Of a DNA stretch of 64,000 nucleotides, positions 52,922 to 60,305 are shown in pieces (positions within the stretch are counted from its first letter, which is position 1; each line of letters begins with the position of its first letter). The translations under genes were made by a program, and so were the position numbers. The notes below the pieces were generated by a model. It was not told the DNA's origin and did no database searches. It worked only from the letters and a program-made list of their open reading frames with translations. The stretch comes from Gammaproteobacteria bacterium (GTDB taxonomy: Bacteria; Pseudomonadota; Gammaproteobacteria; HyVt-429). The stretch lies in contig JAADGI010000017.1 of the NCBI GenBank assembly GCA_013152415.1, forward strand, positions 1 through 64,000. The letters are read 5' to 3'.

Positions 52922-53095
52922 ATGACTGAGATCGAAAAGCCTACGGAAGATGAAAAGGTAACATGCGAGATTTGTCTTAAGGAAATCCCAAAGTCTGCGG
53001 CAAAGAGTGAGGAGGCCAATGATTATGTTGCCCACTTTTGCGGCCTGGATTGTTACGAGAAATGGAAGGAACAGAATAACAAAGAGAATAGATAA
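52922..53095 (+). CDS. Small DUF3330-like Cys-rich protein (57 aa; below the ORF-track size cut-off)
   Basis: MTEIEKPTEDEKVTCEICLKEIPKSAAKSEEANDYVAHFCGLDCYEKWKEQNNKENR*, CxxC and CGxxCY motifs. Confidence 0.75.
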   Translation: MTEIEKPTEDEKVTCEICLKEIPKSAAKSEEANDYVAHFCGLDCYEKWKEQNNKENR

Positions 53096-53103
53096 GAGCC
53101 CAG

Positions 53104-53170
53104 ATATTGATATTTAGGATCAGAACAAAAACTACCCCGATCCTTGGCGTAGTCTGAGAGTTTTTACCCA
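53104..53170 (+). repeat. Degenerate hairpin element copy (copy 5)
   Basis: gatattgatatttaggatcagaacaaaaactaccccgatccttggcgtagtctgagagtttttaccc; same order of blocks with substitutions and a deletion. Confidence 0.7.
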
Positions 53171-53289
53171 ATCATTGCATAAATGTAGCTTAAAATTCGA
53201 TCAAGCAGATTGCTTCAAGACGTTCAAATAATGCAACAACTCGGATTTTACGGTGGAATTAGCGCTCATGGTCAAGGTCAGTTTGCCTC

Positions 53290-53375
53290 GGATATTTGGG
53301 ATATTTGGAGTCGGAGTAAAAACTACCCCTCAATCCTTCGATCAATCTTATGAGTTTTTGCTCTGACCCTAAATT
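53290..53375 (+). repeat. Hairpin element copy 3
   Basis: ggatatttgggatatttggagtcggagtaaaaactacccctcaatccttcgatcaatcttatgagtttttgctctgaccctaaattt; arms 53308-53324 and 53353-53369. Confidence 0.93.
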
Positions 53376-53383
53376 TAAATCTG

Positions 53384-53722
53384 ATGAAAAATAGCATCAC
53401 AGTCCAGAGAATTAGTAATGCAACGCTTTTTAAGCTGTTACTAATCGGCAACTTCGTTGTATGCCTGGTTTATCTCTTTGGGTTAGCGATTTACTTTACC
53501 ATTTCAATCATTTCCGAACCGGGAATTATCGATGAAACAGTAAAAGCCGTAACCCACCCGATTGGTTGGAGGTTTTTACTAGTTTGGGGCGCCTTGGGTG
53601 TGGGATTCGCTGTAATTCAGTTTATTTCCTTCTGGATTGTCACTTGCTTAGGACTGTGGGCTTACTCAAAATTCCGAACAGTGGAATTGACATATATTCC
53701 ACCACCGGATATTGAGACTTAA
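53384..53722 (+). CDS. Small two-TM hypothetical membrane protein
   Basis: LFKLLLIGNFVVCLVYLFGLAIYFTISII ... FLLVWGALGVGFAVIQFISFWIVTCLGLWAY; starts 9 bp after hairpin element copy 3. Confidence 0.7.
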   Translation: MKNSITVQRISNATLFKLLLIGNFVVCLVYLFGLAIYFTISIISEPGIIDETVKAVTHPIGWRFLLVWGALGVGFAVIQFISFWIVTCLGLWAYSKFRTVELTYIPPPDIET

Positions 53723-53770
53723 ACAAGGCGCCCAAGTCGGACGGCTTCGCCGTCGCTTGGCTTGGTCGTG
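53717..53770 (+). other. attC-like site truncated at its 3' core
   Basis: acttaaacaaggcgcccaagtcggacggcttcgccgtcgcttggcttggtcgtg: stem ccaag..gacggc-ttc-gccgtc.cttgg with unpaired bases, contains preceding stop codon; expected terminal GTTAAGT-type core replaced by gtgatattta. Confidence 0.6.
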
Positions 53771-53878
53771 ATATTTAGTGACATTTAGTGATATTTAGGG
53801 TCGGAGTAAAAACTACCCCTCAATCCTTCGATCGATTTTATGAGTTTTTGCTCTGACCCTAAATTTTGCTAAATTTTT
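53768..53878 (+). repeat. Hairpin element copy 4, with three 10-bp leader iterations
   Basis: gtgatatttagtgacatttagtgatatttagggtcggagtaaaaactacccctcaatccttcgatcgattttatgagtttttgctctgaccctaaattttgctaaatttt; arms 53798-53814 and 53843-53859. Confidence 0.93.
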
Positions 53879-53909
53879 TAGCTTTTAAAACCTTAGGAGT
53901 TAATAAACT

Positions 53910-54656
53910 ATGGCAACATTATTATGGCGCAGCCTGCTGATAATCAGCTGCGGTATGGCCGGCATGTATTTGGGACTCTGGGCTGGCGCCACGTATTTTG
54001 TGCCTAAAGGCGCTGGCTTGGCTGGTGGAACCATGGTTTTGGGTTATGGTGTTTTGGGGGCGGTCGGCTTTGTCCTTGCAGGTACAATGATTGCGTTCCG
54101 CCTGCAAGGGAAGAAACTGCGCAATACCACGTTACTCATTAGCGGTCCGGTGCTGCTTTTCTATCTGGTTCTAGTAGTGATCGCCTTGGCCCGAACTGCG
54201 GCCGAGCGCGAACCGGATACAGCATTTGCACCGGCTGGCAGATTTACCGTTACCATGGAAAGACTGGATACCAGTGATCCCTATCTCTTCGTTAAAATGC
54301 ATGTGGATTCAAGAACCCGAACATGGGAACAGACAGGCCCAGCCCCGGAACATCAAGTCTGTTCCGCGAAAATCAAAGCGGAAAATCTGATCAACATTCG
54401 TGACGCCCTGGATGCGATGATTGCATTAAGCGCCGAAAAACTGGCCGACTGCAACAGCGCAGAGCAGCCAGCGAGCAAACGTCTGCGGTGGAATATTATG
54501 GACGGAAGAATGGTGCCGGGCAGCCCTGGCCTCCCTGAAAAAGCAACTCTGGAAGTCAATACAAGCTGTCTGCGAAAGCATTTTACAATCGCGCGCGCCT
54601 TTTTGCTGGTTGAAAAAATATCGTCGCAAGCAGGTGAAAAAGTCCGTTGCAAATAA
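53910..54656 (+). CDS. Hypothetical membrane protein with four predicted N-terminal TM segments
   Basis: 248 aa; LIISCGMAGMYLGLWAGATYF, GYGVLGAVGFVLAGTMIAF, LLISGPVLLFYLVLVVIALA. Confidence 0.65.
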   Translation: MATLLWRSLLIISCGMAGMYLGLWAGATYFVPKGAGLAGGTMVLGYGVLGAVGFVLAGTMIAFRLQGKKLRNTTLLISGPVLLFYLVLVVIALARTAAEREPDTAFAPAGRFTVTMERLDTSDPYLFVKMHVDSRTRTWEQTGPAPEHQVCSAKIKAENLINIRDALDAMIALSAEKLADCNSAEQPASKRLRWNIMDGRMVPGSPGLPEKATLEVNTSCLRKHFTIARAFLLVEKISSQAGEKVRCK

Positions 54657-54761
54657 ACCGGTTGCTGTTATTGACTGTACTGGGTGCGGGTTTGCTTGAG
54701 GCTCTCCTGGCGCAAACTTATGAGTCCATGCCCTTACGTCATGGATATTTAGGGAGTGTGG

Positions 54762-54857
54762 ATACAGGTTTTTCTTTTTTCGCGTGAAGAGTCACGGATG
54801 CATGTTCACGTATATTGTGGGGATGGTTCGGCAGAAATTAATTTGCTGGTTTCCAAA
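54762..54857 (+). pseudogene. Possible DUF4160 gene fragment
   Basis: Frame reads IQVFLFSREESRMHVHVYCGDGSAEINLLVSK*, resembling the DUF4160 core; no start codon. Confidence 0.5.
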
Positions 54858-54872
54858 TAGAAATAATTTGAA

Positions 54873-55043
54873 ATGCTCAAACAAAATGTGACTCGCGTTA
54901 AGCTGGACAACCGTGAGTATCTTGTCGCGTCGATTCCCGATTTAATTGAAATGAAACGACGAGCCAATCACCCTCAGGATCTCCTGGATATCGAGAAACT
55001 TGAAGCTATTCAGCAACAATCGGAAAAAATAGGGTCGGCGTAA
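54873..55043 (+). CDS. Short ORF resembling the C-terminal tail of a nucleotidyltransferase/antitoxin-type protein
   Basis: MLKQNVTRVKLDNREYLVASIPDLIEMKRRANHPQDLLDIEKLEAIQQQSEKIGSA*, SIxDLIxMKRxAxxPQDLxDIExL signature. Confidence 0.55.
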   Translation: MLKQNVTRVKLDNREYLVASIPDLIEMKRRANHPQDLLDIEKLEAIQQQSEKIGSA

Positions 55044-55093
55044 CTGCTTGGACTGCTGGCCTCACTATTTTTAGGCTTTCGGGTGAAAATCAA

Positions 55094-56005
55094 TCAGACC
55101 AGGCCAAACCATAAAGGCAGACTCAATAGAGACAATAGGGTGGTCACCGTTACCGCCAACGCATAAAGCGTTGTATCCAGTCGAAAACGATCACACAACA
55201 CCAACCCCAACACCATGCTTGGCATCGCCGCTTCCAGCACCACGGCAGACAATAGGTCCCCTTCCAGGGCCATCGTTTTCGCCAGCTGCCAGACCAGCAG
55301 CGGCGTCAACAATAACTGGATACCACTCACCAACATCAGGGGGGGAATCTGCTGAACAGAAATACTCCGCCATTGCAGGCTCAGGCCCAGTGCCACCAGC
55401 ATCAGTGGAATGACCGTATCACCGAGCAGGTTGAGAACGATTTCCAGACTGCTGTTTAAGGGCACCCCGAGCAGGTTTAAACCACTGCCGATGATGGCCG
55501 CCCACAGCGGTGGAATTCTCAGTAGCCGGGACAGGAAACCCGCCTCATTCTCACCTTCACCAAAATGCTGGGCGACCAGAATACCCACGGTAAACAGCAG
55601 CGGAGTGGCTGCAAATAAATCATATTGAATGGCAATGCTGCGTGCCCAATCACCGAAGGTCGTCTGCAAAACCGGCAGGCCCAGATAAGTCGCATTGGGA
55701 AAGGCTGAAGCCAACATAATGGCCCCCACAACACGGGCAGGCATTCGACACAGCCGACAAACCAAACCGCTCAAGGCCAGTGCAAACACAATGCCGGCAC
55801 TGGCCAGTAAACTGATTCTCAACGAATCAAGACCCATGGGGGTGCGCCACAACACCACCAGCACCAGTGCGGGTAAAAACAGGTAATAAACGGATTCGGT
55901 CATTCCATGACGAACCTGTTCCGGACTCAGTTTACCCGGCCGCAAAAACCGCCAGCCCACACCGCAGGCAATCAGGGCAATCATCTGTACCAGTGTTTCA
56001 AACAT
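55094..56005 (-). CDS. AEC family (auxin efflux carrier) transporter
   Basis: ten hydrophobic segments; ASAFPNATYLGLPVLQTTFGD, GVPLNSSLEIVLNLLGDTVIPLMLVALGLSL. Confidence 0.92.
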   Translation of the reverse strand: MFETLVQMIALIACGVGWRFLRPGKLSPEQVRHGMTESVYYLFLPALVLVVLWRTPMGLDSLRISLLASAGIVFALALSGLVCRLCRMPARVVGAIMLASAFPNATYLGLPVLQTTFGDWARSIAIQYDLFAATPLLFTVGILVAQHFGEGENEAGFLSRLLRIPPLWAAIIGSGLNLLGVPLNSSLEIVLNLLGDTVIPLMLVALGLSLQWRSISVQQIPPLMLVSGIQLLLTPLLVWQLAKTMALEGDLLSAVVLEAAMPSMVLGLVLCDRFRLDTTLYALAVTVTTLLSLLSLPLWFGLV

Positions 56006-56149
56006 GGCGTGATTCTAACCGAGAAATGGGTCGCTTAAGGGATTGGGATGATTTATTTTTAGCTAACCCAACGATACACTTGTCAGCATTGGGAAAAATA
56101 TTAAAACTTCCCTATGCATTAAGCAGGCAGCCATAAACAATCCAAATAA

Positions 56150-58477
56150 TTGGAAACACGCTACAATTTTTCGAGTGATAACCAAAGGGCATGGAATTTC
56201 TACAAACACAGAGTGGAATCGGTATTGAGAACACTCAAACAATATTGGCACACTAACGGCATTCTGCACCATGCAGTCACCGGCGCACCGCTGCTGTTAG
56301 GCGTCGCCGTGCTGGCGACGCTGATTGATCTGCAAGCGCCCCCCAAGTCACTGCCACCCCTGTCTTCATCGGTACGCCAGGCCCAATACCTGGATCGTCA
56401 CGGCAACAGGCTCACCGTCACCCGCCAGAACCGCTGGAATATCCATAACGTTGTGCCACTCCACGATATACCCCTCCGCCTGCAACAGGCCGTTATCCTG
56501 GCGGAAGACAAACGCTTTTATGAACACCGGGGGGTCGACTGGCGGGCGCGACTGAATGCCCTGTGGCAGAACATCCAAGCCGGGCGTATCGTGCGCGGCG
56601 CCAGCACCCTTACCGAACAGGTGGTACGAATCCTCCACCCACGGCCACGGCATTTTTGGTCCCGCTGGATGGAAGGCCTGGAGGCCATGTGGCTGGAAAC
56701 AAGTTTTAACAAGGCCACTATTCTGGAATTTTATCTCAACCAGGTCCCCTATGCCCGGCAGCGCCGCGGGGTGGCCCAGGCGGCCCTGGACTATTTTGAC
56801 CGCGATCTGAACACCTTGAACCTGGCCGAGACCCTGACCCTGGCGGTGCTGATCCGCGCCCCCGGCCGACTGGATCTAAGGAGGTCCACACAGACCATCG
56901 CCCAACCTTTGCACCACCTGACTCAGCGCATGTACACCCTGGGCCTGGTCAACGAACAAGAACGGCAGACACTCGCCAACGCAAAATTAAAACTCAGCGA
57001 TGGAGAGACATTCGTGGACGCGGCCCACTATGTGAGCCAGCTCAAGCGCCAGGGGGGGCTGGCCCAAGATCAGACCAGGGTGCTGACCACCCTGGATGCA
57101 AACCTGCAAAACCGTATCCAGACCCTGTTGGACAATCGTCTACAACACCTTGCCAGGCAAAACGTCAATGACGGTGCGGTTGTCGTCGTCGATCACCTCA
57201 GCGATCACATCCTGGCCTGGGTCAACGGTGGCGGCTATGACCGTGCCCGACAAGGGGGGCTCATCGACGCCATCACCACCCCCCGGCAACCGGGTTCAAC
57301 ACTAAAACCGTTTCTTTATGCCATGGCCCTGGAGAAGGGATGGACCGCCGCCACTCTGATCAATGACTCCCCCCTGAGCCAACCCGTGGGCCGTGGCCTA
57401 CACCGATTCCGCAACTACAGCCAACACCACTACGGCCCCCTGCGCCTGCGCGATGCCCTGGCCAATTCACTTAATATCCCCGCCGTGCGTAGCGTGGCCT
57501 TCGTCGGGCATCAGCTCTTTTTACAGCGCCTGCATCGGCTTGGTTTTGCCAGCCTCAAACAACATCCGGATTTTTATGGTGATGGCCTTGCCCTGGGTAA
57601 TGGCGAAGTCACCTTATTGGAACTTGTCAGTGCCTTTGCCGTATTGGCACGGGGGGGCATCCAACGGCCACTGCGTTATGTCTATGGTGATAACGAACGA
57701 CCGGCTGACCCGCAAAGAATTTTCAGCCCCGAGGTCAGTTCCTTGATTACCGACATCCTCGCCGACGCCGAGGCCCGCCGCCTGGAATTTGGCCAAGGCC
57801 AATTACTGCGATTTCCCACCCAGGTGGCGGTGAAAACCGGCACCTCCACCAACTATCGGGATGCCTGGATCCTGGGCTTTTCCCATCGCTATACCGTGGG
57901 GGTGTGGATGGGCAATCTGGACCAGCGGCCCATGCATGCGGTAAGCGGCTCGGCAGGCCCTGCCTTGGTGATGCGCTCCATATTCGCCGAGCTGACCCGT
58001 CAACAGGAAGGCCGACCCCTGTATCTGAGCCGTTCACTGCAGTCGGTGCAAATTTGCCGCATCAGTGGGCAACGGGCCACGGCGACCTGCCCAGCAATGA
58101 ATGAGTGGTTTCGTGCAGACAATGTCCCAAGTGCACCGTGCCCCATACACGGCTCACATCACACGGCCACAGTAACGCCTAAAAACAAGGACGCACAGAC
58201 GCCCCGTCTGGAGCAACCCACTCCGGGACTGCAGCTGGCCATGGACCCCCGCATCCCCGACCAGGCAGAGCACTTTTTATTTCGCCTGGCCAACAACATC
58301 CGGCCCTTTCGAGTGGAATGGCTCGTGGACGGCAGGCTTATCGGTACCGTCAATAAGGGGGAAAACAGTTTTCTGTGGCCCCTCAAACGGGGCCAACACC
58401 ATGCCAATGCCCGCGTGTGGGTGGCGGCGGGTGCGAAGCCGATTCACACCCCCAGGATCAATTTCAGCGTAAAGTAA
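56150..58477 (+). CDS. pbpC: Penicillin-binding protein 1C
   Basis: ILAEDKRFYEHRGVDWRARLNALWQN, GASTLTEQVVR, QPGSTLKPFLYAMALEKG, VKTGTSTNYRDAW, C-terminal BiPBP_C-like domain; apparent TTG start. Confidence 0.96.
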   Translation: METRYNFSSDNQRAWNFYKHRVESVLRTLKQYWHTNGILHHAVTGAPLLLGVAVLATLIDLQAPPKSLPPLSSSVRQAQYLDRHGNRLTVTRQNRWNIHNVVPLHDIPLRLQQAVILAEDKRFYEHRGVDWRARLNALWQNIQAGRIVRGASTLTEQVVRILHPRPRHFWSRWMEGLEAMWLETSFNKATILEFYLNQVPYARQRRGVAQAALDYFDRDLNTLNLAETLTLAVLIRAPGRLDLRRSTQTIAQPLHHLTQRMYTLGLVNEQERQTLANAKLKLSDGETFVDAAHYVSQLKRQGGLAQDQTRVLTTLDANLQNRIQTLLDNRLQHLARQNVNDGAVVVVDHLSDHILAWVNGGGYDRARQGGLIDAITTPRQPGSTLKPFLYAMALEKGWTAATLINDSPLSQPVGRGLHRFRNYSQHHYGPLRLRDALANSLNIPAVRSVAFVGHQLFLQRLHRLGFASLKQHPDFYGDGLALGNGEVTLLELVSAFAVLARGGIQRPLRYVYGDNERPADPQRIFSPEVSSLITDILADAEARRLEFGQGQLLRFPTQVAVKTGTSTNYRDAWILGFSHRYTVGVWMGNLDQRPMHAVSGSAGPALVMRSIFAELTRQQEGRPLYLSRSLQSVQICRISGQRATATCPAMNEWFRADNVPSAPCPIHGSHHTATVTPKNKDAQTPRLEQPTPGLQLAMDPRIPDQAEHFLFRLANNIRPFRVEWLVDGRLIGTVNKGENSFLWPLKRGQHHANARVWVAAGAKPIHTPRINFSVK

Positions 58478-58523
58478 GCAACTACGTCACCACCAACATT
58501 GACAGTAAGGGGGACCCGGTTGG

Positions 58524-59009
58524 CTACTTGATCAGGCCCTCTTCCTCCATCCGCACCCGGTCAAGAATATTACGCACCGCCTTTTCCCAGGCGGCAAAGG
58601 TCTTTTTTAACTCCGGTTGCAAAAAGAAATCTCCCAGCAAAATGGGGTTAAGCGACACTAATAGGGTCTCATCACGTTCCGCGATGACGGTCACCTTGAG
58701 TGGCAGGTAGGCAGCAAGCTTGGGGTAGCGTGAGGGCAGTTCATCAATCTCCTTGGGCTTACCAAAAAACACGACTCGATATTCGGCGGTCTTGTAACCG
58801 GTCTTGGTAAGCCCTACATCCACTCGCTGAACCCGGGATACGGTGTAGCCCTGTTTACGAATCACCTCTTGCAACGTCGTCATGGTCTCGGGAAAAGTGG
58901 AATGTACCCTGACCATAATCAACTCATCGGCACCCGCAAGTGGGGCACATAGCAGACCGAGGCTAACAACAAGCCAGCGGCCATATTGCTTGATCATTTT
59001 ACCGTTCAC
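58524..59009 (-). CDS. DUF302 domain protein, exported
   Basis: signal peptide; VHSTFPETMTTLQEVIRKQGYTVSRVQRVDVGL...EYRVVFFGKP. Confidence 0.88.
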   Translation of the reverse strand: MNGKMIKQYGRWLVVSLGLLCAPLAGADELIMVRVHSTFPETMTTLQEVIRKQGYTVSRVQRVDVGLTKTGYKTAEYRVVFFGKPKEIDELPSRYPKLAAYLPLKVTVIAERDETLLVSLNPILLGDFFLQPELKKTFAAWEKAVRNILDRVRMEEEGLIK

Positions 59010-60097
59010 AGGACCGCCTCCTCGAGCATCTCTACATAGATTTTACTCATTTCCTCACACAAGCGATTGAGTTCCGAATTGTTAAAGATGGCACTTAAAC
59101 GTTTAGGGTTAACGGTCATCACCAACACCTTACCCTTGTGCTCCATGACCGTGACCCGGCATGGCAGGAACAGGCCTACCCGGGGGTCCACCTTGAGTGC
59201 TTCATTAAGAAAATTAAAGTTGCAAGAGTAGACCATGATGCGGCTCTTGTTCTCTTTCCCTTTGTCAACGAAACCCTGATCCAGGGGCTGGATACGAATG
59301 AGACGAAAGTTGTTGCCGAGGATGGTGCTTTTCAGGTTTGCCACAGTCTCCTCTACACTATAGGGGGACTCCCGAACAATCACTGCGGACTCACTGGTCA
59401 AGACCTCGGCAGTTTTAGCGCCCGAGCTCCTTTCATAGGCACGCACATAGGCCACCACATCATTAATATCCTGTTCGCTCAAGCCCTGTTTCAAAAATGA
59501 CGCCATGGGCGTGTTATCACGGCCCTTCATCAGCGTGGCCTTGATCATTTCATCGCTGGCGGCGGCCAGGAATCCTGGATTATTGAGGGCCGGTGCCAAT
59601 ATCGGCAGATTACGTGGCCGTGACATGGTGACCCCGGTCCCGGCCCCCCCTTCACCGTTGGCGCCATGACAGGATGCGCAATTTTTGGCAAAGAGGGCCT
59701 TGCCGCGGAGGGCATCACCCTTTACAGATTGAGCAGAGAATACTGGTGCGGTGTGGACTCTCTCCGGCTTGTGGCCCCAACTGCGTATGTGTTGGACGAT
59801 GGCATTGACGTCGTCATCACTGAGCATACGAAAGGCGGGCATAACCCGGCCCGGACGTCCCAAACGAATGGTCTTGCGTAAGTATTCATCCGATATACTG
59901 TCCAGAAAATCGTGCAACGATAAAGGTACACCCACACCACCGGCACCTTTAGCACCGTGACAGGCTGCACAATTCTGGGTATAGAGCCGGGCACCGTCCA
60001 CAGCAGCCTGGACAGGTTGAACCAGACCCGCTATCACAACAAGCAATAATATTCGATACATAAGATTGTGACCTCGCAACATGATGGAACTCCGCAT
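59006..60097 (-). CDS. Di-haem cytochrome c fused to DUF302 domain
   Basis: two CxxCH (CAACHGAKGAGG, CASCHGANGEGG); C-terminal SPYSVEETVANLKSTILGNNFRLIRIQPLDQGF...CNFNFLNEALKVDPRVGLFLPCRVTVMEHKGKV. Confidence 0.92.
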   Translation of the reverse strand: MRSSIMLRGHNLMYRILLLVVIAGLVQPVQAAVDGARLYTQNCAACHGAKGAGGVGVPLSLHDFLDSISDEYLRKTIRLGRPGRVMPAFRMLSDDDVNAIVQHIRSWGHKPERVHTAPVFSAQSVKGDALRGKALFAKNCASCHGANGEGGAGTGVTMSRPRNLPILAPALNNPGFLAAASDEMIKATLMKGRDNTPMASFLKQGLSEQDINDVVAYVRAYERSSGAKTAEVLTSESAVIVRESPYSVEETVANLKSTILGNNFRLIRIQPLDQGFVDKGKENKSRIMVYSCNFNFLNEALKVDPRVGLFLPCRVTVMEHKGKVLVMTVNPKRLSAIFNNSELNRLCEEMSKIYVEMLEEAVL

Positions 60098-60305
60098 TGA
60101 ACCTGGAATACCTTGTCCAAACGTTATGAGTGGCTCAGGTTATACCTTAAATGGGAGGACAACGTTATGATCTGGATCAATCCTGATGGCAGTGAATTTA
60201 ACCAAAGTCCTTACAGATCATCCAGGGTTACAGTGACGGCGACCACGGTCAATTTAAGGTTCTGTTGAGCTTGGACTCTTTACCGCCCTACTACAGTTTT
60301 AGGCC

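Noticed and set aside
50752-53878. Group II intron or retron
   Set aside because: No reverse transcriptase ORF or domain V-like structure seen; hairpin elements are only ~78 bp.
54743-54756. Sixth hairpin-element copy (ggatatttagggag)
   Set aside because: Only a 14-bp leader-like match; neither arm nor loop present.
50000-56000. Complete integron with integrase
   Set aside because: No tyrosine-recombinase/IntI-like ORF on either strand in the window; only attC-like sites are visible, and these have imperfect core triplets.
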